DNA of 64,000 nt from Bacillus sp. AFS029637 (lineage in GTDB: Bacteria; Bacillota; Bacilli; Bacillales; Bacillaceae_G): positions 153,999 to 217,998 of the forward strand of contig NZ_NUPZ01000023.1 of assembly GCF_002584985.1 (NCBI RefSeq). Direction: 5' to 3'. The notes beneath the pieces were generated by a model. That model saw only the letters and a program-made list of their open reading frames with translations, was not told the origin of the DNA and ran no database searches. Shown in pieces: positions 56,407 through 64,000 of this stretch. The position numbers were made by a program, and so were the translations under genes. The first letter of the stretch is position 1, and each line of letters starts with the position of its first letter.

Positions 56407-56437
56407 AAGACTTATGTGAATTACGCATAAGTCTTTT
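56407..56437 (+). terminator. Terminator of the immunity array
   Basis: Stem AAGACTTATG / CATAAGTCTT with a nine-base loop and TTTTT. Confidence 0.85.
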
Positions 56438-56565
56438 TAATATGTATCCCACAGTTAAGAGGAAGTTTTTATTGTTTTTGTAGTAATTAATTTGTGCTAT
56501 ATAGAAGGCTAGGTGTCATTAGTGTAGGTACTAAAACATATAATAAGGAAGAAAGGTGTCTATTA

Positions 56566-56820
56566 TTGGGGTTATTCAAACGCACTAACTTATATAAAAC
56601 AGAACTATTGTTACTATATATTATGAAAGAATTAGAATCGGATAAAGCACCTGTGAAGTTATCATATAACCAATAAGACTATTTACGTGCGAACCGTAAT
56701 ACAACAAAAGCAATAAAAGGACTGAAAGAACAAGGGTTACTATCTGTTATAGTAGGACAAGGGAAAGCTTCTAACACTTACTACCTTACATTAGAAACGG
56801 TGTATAAGTATAAAACATGA
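56566..56820 (+). pseudogene. Winged-helix protein gene broken by an in-frame stop
   Basis: From a TTG at 56566 (behind GGAAGAAAGG) the frame encodes LFKRTNLYKTELLLLYIMKE and continues to KLSYNQ, then TAA at 56674-56676, then on in the same frame with NRNTTKAIKGLKEQGLLSVI and VGQGKASNTYYL to TGA at 56818. The second half has the look of the recognition helix and wing of a small helix-turn-helix regulator. One nonsense change splits it. Confidence 0.65.
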
Positions 56821-57129
56821 ATTTGAATGGAGTTTATTTTTGATTTAATAAAATTATAGAATAAAGCAAAAAATTTCTTGTAGGAAATTGTAAGTGATTA
56901 ACTATTATTCAGTTGCGAGGAAGTTGGATTCATCCTATGTTGAAATAGATTACTAATAAGTTATATATAAGTATTCAACAGGCTAAAAAATAATGTCTGA
57001 ATATAATTGAAGGTACTTCAAATAGGTGGTACAATTAAATTTAGATAAGCAATAGATTGTACACTTCTAACCAATAAATAGAAGCATTTAATGATAGTTA
57101 TGAAATACAACACGCCTTGATATAGCGAT
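56821..57129. other. Right end of the element
   Basis: About 310 AT-rich bases between the broken gene and the right repeat. I see no gene. Short direct and inverted AT-rich motifs may be integrase arm sites, but none stands out. Confidence 0.35.
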
Positions 57130-57219
57130 GGTTATACAGTATCCGTGTCAAAAGCAAAACCTACGAATTCCGAGTTTATCGCAATGGTTGCGGATAAGCT
57201 GAGACTTGAACATAAGGCT
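57130..57219 (+). repeat. attR: right copy of the spo0A 3' end
   Basis: 90 bases matching 46127-46216 with three mismatches (57145, 57171, 57177); the last 42 are identical. In frame it still encodes the Spo0A tail through KAS and a TGA stop at 57223-57225. The mismatches sit on the element side, so the element brought its own spo0A end in the attachment site. The chromosome's original spo0A downstream sequence continues from here. Confidence 0.92.
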
Positions 57220-57225
57220 AGCTGA

Positions 57226-57772
57226 TAATAAAAGGTATAAAGGATTTACGCTTTAAACAAAGTTAATAAATTTATAATGCATTTCAATTTTAAACCAATA
57301 ACTTTTCAATTGAAGACCAATGAATGTTAAGATTCGTTGGTCTTTTTATTTTATCGAGAAGGAGCGGAGCGGTAAGTTCGATTTTATTAAATGTATTCAG
57401 ATGAATAAAAGAGGCTTATGTAAATTCATGAAAATACCCCCTATTTTTAGTAACATTATAATTTAACTACATTCGGTGAAGAAAAAGCGAAAGAATTACA
57501 CGATTCAGGAGATGCGCCACATGTGCAATAAAGTGAAACTGTGATCAGTAAAGGTCATCCTACACTGGCTATTAGTCTTCACCAATCGTGCTTTAACCTC
57601 TCACCTAACGCCTTCGCCAAATTGTGGGGTGATTTAGTGGAATATGTATAAATTTATGTAGAAAGATGGAGGGGAAAGAAGGAGATTGCGCAGGGAATAC
57701 GTGGGTTTGACATCGTAATCTTGATAACGTATCATTGATTGGGAAATGATATAGGTATAGGAGAATATAAGA
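57226..57772. other. Former spo0A downstream region
   Basis: About 550 bases without a clear gene. It contains the terminator at 57313-57347 and, at about 57477-57531, a short frame reading FGEEKAKELHDSGDAPHVQ and stop that could be the tail of a lost gene. An ATA-rich stretch before 57773 holds the next ribosome site (TAGGAGA). Confidence 0.4.
57313..57347 (+). terminator. Original spo0A terminator
   Basis: Stem AAGACCAATGAA / TTCGTTGGTCTT (one mismatch) followed by TTTTT, about 90 bases after the right attachment copy. In an uninterrupted chromosome it would end the spo0A message. Confidence 0.78.
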
Positions 57773-59305
57773 ATGTCTGTAAAAAAAATAGTGGATCGAT
57801 TGTATCCAATCATTGTTATGACGGTGTTTTTGGCTGTTTTTTCAATGATAGTAAGTAAGTTTTTCATTCCGAAAGTAATTTTGATGAGTGGAGAATTTCC
57901 GTATCCGACTGAGGAGTATACTGCAAGCAAGATAGGCGCTGTTATAGTAGCGACACTTCTTTTATTTGTGCTCTTCTTTATGTATTACAAATGGGTTATT
58001 AATAAAATGAAACGAACGTATACAAATATTATGATTACCTTAGGGGTAATAAGTATTTTGATGGTAGAAATATGTATTACTTCTATAGCGTTTAATCCTG
58101 TTGTAGGGGATTATGCCATCCTTAAACAAGGAATTGTCTCTGTGTTTAATGGAGATAATCAATTTTTAGAAATGGGACAGCTTCTATTTTATCCATATAA
58201 TACACATATTGTATTATTAGGAGGGTACTTTTCCAAATTAATAGGAAGCGTAGATTTAGCAATAAAAATATTACCAATAGTATGTATAACAGGTAGCATT
58301 ATTTTAAATGTATTGATTGTAAGGAAGATTACAAACTTTAAAGTTGCTCACATATCGATTGTGTTATCTGTGCTAAACATTTTTATATATTGGCAGGCTC
58401 CGGTTTTTTATACACATACATTAGTAATATTTTTTATTTCAGCAACGATGTATACATATTTGTGCTTGAAAACGGCGGAAACAAAAAGAATGAAGATTAT
58501 TTTGTGGATTTTATTGGGGGTTTTCGCAGCTTGTACTTACATTATACGACCGACAGCGTTGGCGGTAGCGTTAGCGATTTTAATTGAAAATATTTTAAAG
58601 TTTCGTAAGGAATATTCTGTAAAGGTGTTAAGTAGTGTTGTGTTTTGTTTAATCCTTATTATAAGTTTTAAAGGTATAACGACGAAGCTAAATCTTAGTA
58701 CCGATAATGAAATTGAAAAAATTCCGTACACTCATTGGGTAAAGATGGGTTTGAACAAAGATACGTATGGTGTTTGGAATCAGGCAGATGCAGATTATAT
58801 TGATGATGAAAACATAAAGAATACGAAGGACTTGAATGAACATAATAAAAAAGTTATAGTACAGCGTTTTAATGAACTTGGTGTAATGGGTTATGTACAT
58901 CATTTGAATGAAAAAATAACTAGAGAATGGGTATCGAGTCAGTTTTCCATGTACCGAATTGGGCAATGGTTCGAGCAAAAGAATGACAAGGTAACTAATT
59001 TTGTATCGAATTTTAGTACAACGAAGTATAAAATCGTTACTATATATTCTTACGTTATTAAATTATTCGTGTATATAGCTGTTATTGCGGCTGTTATTCT
59101 TTATACAAAGAAAGATGAAAAAGAATCGGAAGTTATACGTATTGCGATGATTAGTACATTAGGGGTATTTACGTTCTTGTTACTATGGGAAACAGCCCCG
59201 CATTATACGTATGAGGCATTTGCATTTATGAATATTCCAGCTTCTTTAGGATTGTATAAATTGTTTACGATTGTGACAAAAGATAAACACGGACAATTCG
59301 AATAA
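57773..59305 (+). CDS. Polytopic membrane protein, GT-C glycosyltransferase-like
   Basis: 510 residues with about ten membrane helices and one large loop at about 310-400. The arrangement of an early extracytoplasmic loop with FYPYNTHIVLLGGYFSKLIG, long helices, and a late Arg/Tyr-rich loop recalls the GT-C fold of lipid-linked sugar transferases, but I see no decisive motif. It starts at the ATG at 57773 behind TAGGAGA and ends at a strong terminator. Substrate unknown; a role in wall or lipoteichoic glycosylation would be a guess. Confidence 0.7.
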   Translation: MSVKKIVDRLYPIIVMTVFLAVFSMIVSKFFIPKVILMSGEFPYPTEEYTASKIGAVIVATLLLFVLFFMYYKWVINKMKRTYTNIMITLGVISILMVEICITSIAFNPVVGDYAILKQGIVSVFNGDNQFLEMGQLLFYPYNTHIVLLGGYFSKLIGSVDLAIKILPIVCITGSIILNVLIVRKITNFKVAHISIVLSVLNIFIYWQAPVFYTHTLVIFFISATMYTYLCLKTAETKRMKIILWILLGVFAACTYIIRPTALAVALAILIENILKFRKEYSVKVLSSVVFCLILIISFKGITTKLNLSTDNEIEKIPYTHWVKMGLNKDTYGVWNQADADYIDDENIKNTKDLNEHNKKVIVQRFNELGVMGYVHHLNEKITREWVSSQFSMYRIGQWFEQKNDKVTNFVSNFSTTKYKIVTIYSYVIKLFVYIAVIAAVILYTKKDEKESEVIRIAMISTLGVFTFLLLWETAPHYTYEAFAFMNIPASLGLYKLFTIVTKDKHGQFE

Positions 59306-59320
59306 TTGAAATCTTATAGT

Positions 59321-59353
59321 AAAACCCCCTCCTTTCATAAAGGAGGGGGTTTT
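59321..59353. terminator. Bidirectional terminator
   Basis: Perfect 14-bp GC-rich stem AAAACCCCCTCCTT / AAGGAGGGGGTTTT, loop TCATA. Confidence 0.92.
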
Positions 59354-59423
59354 AAATTGGGAGAATAGAATATGTGTTACATATTTTAGTGGGGGAGTCA
59401 TCCGTGATATAATAGATGATAAT

Positions 59424-59445
59424 AAAAAGCCCTGCAAAACAGGAC
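59424..59445 (-). terminator. yycC terminator
   Basis: Short stem (CCTG/CAGG with flanking pairs) right after the yycC stop, T-run on the minus strand. Confidence 0.6.
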
Positions 59446-59449
59446 CATA

Positions 59450-59596
59450 TTATTCTTCGTCTTTATTTTGTTTTTCTAATTCAACTAGCTTTTGAATTAA
59501 AATGTGCTGTGGCATATGCATAAGCTGTTCAAGTGGGACACCTAACGCTTTTGATAGACGGACTGCAGTATCTGGAGAAATTTGTAATGGTCTCAT
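59450..59596 (-). CDS. yycC: YycC-like small protein
   Basis: 48 residues, start MRPLQISPDTAVRLSKALG, then VPLEQLMHMPQHILIQKL and an acidic tail. The sequence fits the YycC family of Bacillus. An AAGGAGGTAC ribosome site precedes the ATG. Role unknown; the first half resembles a small helix-turn-helix. It is too short for most gene callers. Confidence 0.78.
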   Translation of the reverse strand: MRPLQISPDTAVRLSKALGVPLEQLMHMPQHILIQKLVELEKQNKDEE

Positions 59597-59646
59597 AGAA
59601 GTACCTCCTTTTTCGTATAGTATAGCATAAGATTGGGGGAGTGAGG

Positions 59647-60375
59647 ATGACTCTTATATTTGCACATCGTGGTGCAGCGGGAACGTACCCAGAAAATACA
59701 ATGATTTCATTTGAAGCAGCAAAGTCTTTTAGAGCAGATGGAATTGAGCTTGATGTTCAATTAACGAAAGATGGGAAGGTTGTCGTCATTCATGATGAAA
59801 CGGTGAACCGGACAACAAATGGAAAAGGTGCGGTTCGAAATTATTTATATGAGGATTTATGTAAGTTAGATGCAAGTTATAAATTTGGTGACAAAGTAGG
59901 TTTCTGTAAAATACCACTTTTAGAAGAAGTATTAGAATGGCTTGTAAAAACAGAGTTGCTACTTAATATTGAACTTAAAAATAATAAAATTCCATACAGA
60001 GGTTTAGAAGAAGAGGTTATAACACTTGTGCGTAAATTTAGCCTAGAGGATCGGGTGATATTTTCATCGTTTAACCACTACAGTATGAAACGATGTCATA
60101 TGATGGCCCCTGATATTCAAACAGCTATTTTATATCGCGAAGGTTTGCATAGTCCGTGGGCATATGCGAAAAAAATGGGTGCAACAGCAGTACATCCGAA
60201 TTATCGTTACCTTCCAGATGCTATTGCCGAACTAACGATAGAAAGTGGTGTAGAGGTTCGCCCTTATACAATAAATGAAGAAACACTTATGCGTAAATAC
60301 TTTGATATGAATATATCGGCGATTATTACGGATTATCCTGAAACAGCAAGAGCTTTGTTGCCGATAAAAAAATGA
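59647..60375 (+). CDS. Glycerophosphodiester phosphodiesterase
   Basis: 242 residues of the GDPD/UgpQ family, without signal peptide, thus cytoplasmic. It hydrolyses glycerophosphodiesters to glycerol-3-phosphate and an alcohol. Motifs: FAHRGAAGTYPENTMISFEA with the catalytic His, DGIELDVQLTKDGKVVVIHD with the metal Glu and Asp and second His, and LLNIELKNN. The ATG at 59647 is chosen over the GTG at 59641 because GGGGGAG is five bases upstream. Confidence 0.93.
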   Translation: MTLIFAHRGAAGTYPENTMISFEAAKSFRADGIELDVQLTKDGKVVVIHDETVNRTTNGKGAVRNYLYEDLCKLDASYKFGDKVGFCKIPLLEEVLEWLVKTELLLNIELKNNKIPYRGLEEEVITLVRKFSLEDRVIFSSFNHYSMKRCHMMAPDIQTAILYREGLHSPWAYAKKMGATAVHPNYRYLPDAIAELTIESGVEVRPYTINEETLMRKYFDMNISAIITDYPETARALLPIKK

Positions 60376-60402
60376 GACCGAATGCAACGGTCTCATTTTT
60401 TT
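60366..60402. terminator. Bidirectional terminator
   Basis: Perfect stem AAAAAAATGAGACCG / CGGTCTCATTTTTTT with loop AATGCAA; overlaps the stop codon of the diesterase gene. Confidence 0.9.
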
Positions 60403-60427
60403 ATTTATTAATAGAAGAAAACTTTTT

Positions 60428-60661
60428 CTATCTTCTAAAGCGGGCTTGAACTTTATTTCGTTTACGGTCCCGATGTAAGACGAAGCCACCGAAGATATAA
60501 AAGCCGAGTGCGAAGCAGAGAGCTCCGATGAAAAATTGTAACCATAGTATAGAGATTGGTGGAAATAGTATCCCGAATAAAGTATCCCTCATTAACTTAA
60601 TGCCAAGCACAGCTAATGAAATGGGAATGAGTGCTAATAATAGAGCGAGGTAACGCTGCAT
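60428..60661 (-). CDS. yqzF: DUF2627 membrane protein YqzF
   Basis: 77 residues with two membrane helices (LALLLALIPISLAVLGIKLM and FFIGALCFALGFYIFGGFVL) and a basic tail. Matches YqzF (DUF2627), which lies beside bkdR in Bacillus. AAGGAGCG ribosome site upstream of the ATG. Function unknown. Confidence 0.88.
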   Translation of the reverse strand: MQRYLALLLALIPISLAVLGIKLMRDTLFGILFPPISILWLQFFIGALCFALGFYIFGGFVLHRDRKRNKVQARFRR

Positions 60662-60798
60662 ACATAACGCTCCTTTTCAGATTATTTAGTATATTTCAAT
60701 GATGTTATATGAAAAGGGGGTTTGTCAAGAGGTTGCTGAACGAGTAAGATAAGGGTGTGAAAAAAATTGCAGAGATACTTCGAGAGGAAGTGTACGAT

Positions 60799-62871
60799 AT
60801 GAAACAAAAGGTGTTAATTGTTGGGGCAGGTGAAGGTGGAAGTACGCTGCTGAATCTGTTACAAAGTTCGAATATATTTCAAATTATAGGGATTATAGAT
60901 ATCAATCCGGTAGCGAAAGGATTACAAATCGCCAAGGAATATGGGATTACGATTGGAGAGAGTATAACTCCATTTCTTTCTATGCACATTGATGTAATGT
61001 TTGATATGACAGGTGACGATAATGTACATAAAGTTTTATTAGAGAAAAAGGATAAGGATACTCTTCTTATACCAGGTGATATTGCAAAAATTGTTACGAG
61101 ATTAGCGCATGAGAAGGAAGATTTAATTGGAAAGTTAGAAGAACAAACACAACAAGGGGATTTAATTTTAAATTCTACCCACGACGGTATGATCGTAATA
61201 GATCGAGAAGGGCAAGTTCGTCTTTTTAATAAAAGTGCAGAGCGTATTATCGGATATAAAAAAGAAAATGCAATAGGGAAACATATTTTAGACGTAATTC
61301 CAACGAGTAAGTTGCTTCGTATCATACGCACGAAACAAATAGAAGTGAATTATGAACTGACGTTAGAGAATGAAAAGAAAATTATTACAACACGTATTCC
61401 GATATTGAAAGAGGGGGGAGAAGTGCAAGGAGCGTTTGCGGTTTTTAAAGATATTACAGAAGTCGTAGATCTCGCGGAAGAAGTTACAGATTTAAAAGAG
61501 ATTCAAACGTTACTTGAGGCGATTATTAACTCATCTGAAGAAGCGATTTCGGTCGTGGATGAAAAAGGAAGAGGGTTAGTAATTAACCCTGCTTATACGA
61601 AATTAACTGGATTGACAGAAAAAGATATACTTGGCCAACCAGCTACAACAGATATTGTAGAAGGTGAAAGTATGCATATGAAAGTACTTCGAACACGTCG
61701 TGCGGTACGTGGAATACATATGAAAATTGGTCAAAAAAAGCGGGATGTAATTGTAAACGTAGCGCCAGTTATTGTTGATGGCATATTGAAAGGAAGCGTC
61801 GGTGTAATTCGTGACGTATCAGAAATTCAAAAGTTAACAAATGAATTGAATAGAGCAAGGCAAATTATTCGAACGTTAGAAGCGAAATATTCATTTGATG
61901 ATATTGTCGGAAATTCAGATGAAACAACGGCAGCCATTGAACAGGCGAAACTTGGAGCGAATACTCCTGCAACAGTATTACTACGCGGAGAATCTGGAAC
62001 GGGTAAAGAACTATTCGCGCATGCAATCCACAATGGAAGTAATCGAAAGTACAATAAGTTCGTCCGTGTGAACTGTGCGGCTATTTCGGAGACATTGTTA
62101 GAAAGTGAGTTATTCGGCTATGAGGAAGGTGCGTTTTCTGGAGCGAAACGAGGCGGGAAGCGAGGGTTCTTTGAGGAAGCAAATAACGGTAGTATCTTTT
62201 TGGATGAAATAGGAGAACTGTCTGCGAATACACAAGCGAAACTCCTCCGTGTGTTGCAAGAAAAGGAAATTGTAAAAGTTGGTGGGACGAAAGCGATACC
62301 TATTAATGTCCGGGTAATTGCAGCAACACATGTAAATTTAGAAAAGGCCATTTTAGAAGGGGAATTTAGGGAGGACCTTTATTATCGTTTAAATAAAATC
62401 CCGATTCAAATTCCATCTCTTCGTCAGCGTAAAGGAGATATACCGGCGATTACAGAAAGATTAATTCAAAAAATAAATCAAGATTATGGCCGAAATGTTG
62501 AGGGGCTTACCGATTCGGCTATTTCATATTTACAATCATATGAATGGCCTGGAAATGTGAGGGAGCTTGAAAATATTTTAGGGAGAGCTATTATCTTTAT
62601 GAATTATAACGAGATATATATTGATGTGCAGCATTTACCACCTTTACATAAAGAAGAGCAGCTGGAGTTAAAACAAAATAACTTATTACCTGAATTAGAA
62701 GAAAAGCCACTTGAACATTTAGTGACAGAGTTTGAAGGGAATATCATTCGTGAATATTTAGAGAAATTTGATGGGAACAAAACAAAAACTGCAAGAGCGT
62801 TAGGAATTTCAGTTCGAAATTTATATTACAAGCTAGAAAAGTATGACTGTGCAAAAAATAGCATGCAATAA
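60799..62871 (+). CDS. bkdR: Sigma-54-dependent activator BkdR
   Basis: 690 residues. N-terminal nucleotide-binding-like domain ([19 protein letters not shown]), two PAS domains (about 120-225 and 245-350), AAA+ domain with Walker A GESGTGKE and the sigma-54 contact loop GAFSGA (a Ser variant of GAFTGA), Walker [11 protein letters not shown], and a C-terminal Fis-type helix-turn-helix ([19 protein letters not shown]). It activates the downstream branched-chain keto-acid operon. The ATG at 60799, ten bases after GAGAGGAAG, gives the length of the B. subtilis protein; the GTG at 60757 is less likely. Confidence 0.95.
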   Translation: MKQKVLIVGAGEGGSTLLNLLQSSNIFQIIGIIDINPVAKGLQIAKEYGITIGESITPFLSMHIDVMFDMTGDDNVHKVLLEKKDKDTLLIPGDIAKIVTRLAHEKEDLIGKLEEQTQQGDLILNSTHDGMIVIDREGQVRLFNKSAERIIGYKKENAIGKHILDVIPTSKLLRIIRTKQIEVNYELTLENEKKIITTRIPILKEGGEVQGAFAVFKDITEVVDLAEEVTDLKEIQTLLEAIINSSEEAISVVDEKGRGLVINPAYTKLTGLTEKDILGQPATTDIVEGESMHMKVLRTRRAVRGIHMKIGQKKRDVIVNVAPVIVDGILKGSVGVIRDVSEIQKLTNELNRARQIIRTLEAKYSFDDIVGNSDETTAAIEQAKLGANTPATVLLRGESGTGKELFAHAIHNGSNRKYNKFVRVNCAAISETLLESELFGYEEGAFSGAKRGGKRGFFEEANNGSIFLDEIGELSANTQAKLLRVLQEKEIVKVGGTKAIPINVRVIAATHVNLEKAILEGEFREDLYYRLNKIPIQIPSLRQRKGDIPAITERLIQKINQDYGRNVEGLTDSAISYLQSYEWPGNVRELENILGRAIIFMNYNEIYIDVQHLPPLHKEEQLELKQNNLLPELEEKPLEHLVTEFEGNIIREYLEKFDGNKTKTARALGISVRNLYYKLEKYDCAKNSMQ

Positions 62872-62898
62872 ATTGCGTACCATGCAATTTATTGCATG
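62862..62898. promoter_or_regulatory. Paired activator sites upstream of the bkd promoter
   Basis: A 15-bp perfect inverted repeat (CATGCAATAAATTGC at 62862-62876, GCAATTTATTGCATG at 62884-62898). Each arm is itself a palindrome GCAAT-nn-ATTGC, centres 19 bp apart, about two helical turns. It overlaps the bkdR stop and lies about 110-145 bp before the -24 element, the usual place for enhancer sites of a sigma-54 activator. Confidence 0.7.
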
Positions 62899-63006
62899 GT
62901 ATACAAAAAGCGACAAAATGAGACAGAATATTTTGTTATTTTCCAAAGTATTGATTTTACTGCATTTTGAATGCGTTTTCATTATTGGTAAGACCACTTT
63001 TAAAAG

Positions 63007-63022
63007 TTGGCACGGTATTTGC
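63007..63022 (+). promoter_or_regulatory. Sigma-54 (-24/-12) promoter of the bkd operon
   Basis: TTGGCACGGTATTTGC: GG and GC dinucleotides with the invariant ten-base spacing between them, matching TGGCAC-N5-TTGC. It lies 45 bases before the ptb start. With the BkdR gene just upstream this is the expected SigL promoter. Confidence 0.9.
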
Positions 63023-63066
63023 TTTATAAATAGACGAGGGACGACGGAAAGGGTTGATTACAAAAT

Positions 63067-63966
63067 ATGAAGTTAGAACACTTAATTGATCAAGCAGCAG
63101 GACAGCCTAAAAAAACTGTGGCTGTAGCAGTAGCTGAAGATCATGAAGTAATTGAAGCTGTAGCGAAAGCAATTACATTACAGCTAGCTCAATTTCGTCT
63201 ATATGGAAATGAAGAAAAAATAATGGGGATGCTACAAGAACATGGTTTACAAACTTCAGAACACATTGAAGTGATTGCGACAGCATCAAGTGCTGAAGCT
63301 GCAGAACTTTCTGTTAAAGCTGTGAGAAACGGTGAAGCAGATGTGCTTATGAAGGGTAACATCCCAACAGCGAATATTTTGAAGGCTGTATTAAACAAAG
63401 AGTGGGGGCTACGTAAAGGTAGCGTACTTTCACATGTAGCAGCGTTTGAAGTTCCAAATTACAATCGTCTTATTTTCGTTACAGATGCGGCGATGAACAT
63501 CGCACCTGACGTAACACAAAAAGCTGCTATTATACAAAATACTGTAGAAGTTGCCCAGGCAATAGGAATTGAGTTGCCAAAAGTGGCACCAATCGCAGCA
63601 GTAGAAGTTGTGAATCCAGCGATGCAGGCGACAATTGATGCAGCGATGTTAACACAAATGAATCGCCGCGGACAAATCAAAGATTGTATCGTTGATGGAC
63701 CACTTGCTTTAGATAATGCAGTATCACAAATTGCAGCAGAGCATAAAGGCATAGTAAGTGATGTAGCAGGTAAGGCAGACATTTTACTCGTCCCAACGAT
63801 TGAAGCTGGAAATGTGCTATATAAATCACTCGTATACTTTGCAGATGCAAAAGTAGGAGCAATGATTGCTGGCGCAAAAGCACCGATTGTTTTAACATCT
63901 CGTGCTGATTCAGCAGAAACAAAAGTATATTCATTAGCATTGGCAGTTGCGACTGCTTCAAAATAA
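63067..63966 (+). CDS. ptb: Phosphate butyryltransferase
   Basis: 299 residues of the phosphate acetyl/butyryl transferase family. It makes butyryl- or branched acyl-phosphate from the CoA ester and is the first gene of the bkd operon (ptb-bcd-buk-lpd-bkdAA-AB-B in Bacillus), which degrades isoleucine, valine and leucine. Seen: EADVLMKGNIPTANILKAV, VTDAAMNIAPDVTQKA and IVDGPLALDNAVSQIAAEHK. Runs to the window edge; the rest of the operon lies beyond it. Confidence 0.95.
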   Translation: MKLEHLIDQAAGQPKKTVAVAVAEDHEVIEAVAKAITLQLAQFRLYGNEEKIMGMLQEHGLQTSEHIEVIATASSAEAAELSVKAVRNGEADVLMKGNIPTANILKAVLNKEWGLRKGSVLSHVAAFEVPNYNRLIFVTDAAMNIAPDVTQKAAIIQNTVEVAQAIGIELPKVAPIAAVEVVNPAMQATIDAAMLTQMNRRGQIKDCIVDGPLALDNAVSQIAAEHKGIVSDVAGKADILLVPTIEAGNVLYKSLVYFADAKVGAMIAGAKAPIVLTSRADSAETKVYSLALAVATASK

Positions 63967-64000
63967 ACCAAAAAGGGTAAAACATTAGGGGGAAACGACA

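Larger units (their letters stand above)
46217..57219 (+). mobile_element. Integrated element in spo0A (11.0 kb), satellite- or prophage-like
   Basis: Bounded by the spo0A direct repeats, distance 11,003 bp between copies. Gene order: tyrosine integrase, structured RNA copy A, HNH-like/HTH protein, structured RNA copy B, XRE-like regulator, phBC6A51-type HTH protein, coiled-coil protein, small acidic protein (opposite strand), LXG-AHH toxin, two Imm11-like and two SMI1/KNR4-like immunity genes, and a broken winged-helix gene. No capsid, portal, large terminase, replication or lysis gene is seen. Hence a phage satellite, mini-prophage remnant or integrative toxin island. Confidence 0.88.

Noticed and set aside
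46217-57219. Insertion sequence or transposon
   Set aside because: No terminal inverted repeats or transposase; the boundaries are a long direct repeat of a gene end with an adjacent tyrosine recombinase.
57477-57531. Real small gene reading FGEEKAKELHDSGDAPHVQ
   Set aside because: No start codon or ribosome site in frame; at best the tail of a lost gene.

Overview
The window is a chromosomal segment of a low-GC, endospore-forming Firmicute, almost certainly of the Bacillus cereus group. The gene order yqhH/yqhG - gcvT-gcvPA-gcvPB - yqhL - lipM - mntR - yqhP/Q/R - aroQ - yqhT - efp - yqhV - spoIIIAA-AH - accBC - yqhY - nusB - folD - xseAB - ispA - dxs - tlyA - ahrC - recN - spoIVB - spo0A - yycC/glpQ/yqzF - bkdR - ptb matches the conserved Bacillus backbone. 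Assignments rest on motifs and synteny read from the sequence; no database search was run.

Layout. 1-8.3 kb: a VC0807-like membrane protein, two small proteins (one behind two consensus-matching cre sites), the SNF2 helicase gene pair yqhH-yqhG, and the glycine-cleavage operon. 8.5-16.2 kb is accessory: small membrane proteins, a YtrA-type GntR regulator with an ABC exporter behind a long palindrome, a TetR-controlled pair of SMR efflux subunits (yvdTSR-like) with matching operator sites, a LacI-type repressor, a lipoprotein and a rhodanese. 16.3-31.2 kb holds lipM, splB, mntR, the yqh genes, efp and the complete eight-gene spoIIIA operon, whose spoIIIAD seems to start at a non-standard ATC codon. 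31.2-46.2 kb is a housekeeping and sporulation block from accB to spo0A.

46.2-57.2 kb is the most interesting region: an 11.0-kb integrated element inserted in the 3' end of spo0A. A 90-bp direct repeat (three mismatches, last 42 bp identical) bounds it; the tyrosine recombinase is at its left edge, and spo0A remains intact at its full 264 codons. The element carries two diverged copies of a large structured non-coding RNA flanking a gene for a helix-turn-helix/degenerate HNH-like protein, small phage-like genes (XRE regulator, phBC6A51-type HTH protein, coiled-coil protein), a type VII LXG-AHH nuclease toxin with two Imm11-like and two SMI1/KNR4-like immunity genes, a relic of a second toxin tail, and a broken winged-helix gene. 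It has no capsid, portal or large-terminase gene, so it looks like a phage satellite or decayed prophage with inter-bacterial competition cargo.

57.2-64 kb returns to the backbone: the original spo0A-side terminator, a GT-C-like membrane protein, yycC, a glycerophosphodiesterase, yqzF, the sigma-54 activator bkdR, and the start of the branched-chain keto-acid operon (ptb) with a textbook -24/-12 promoter and paired upstream activator-like sites.
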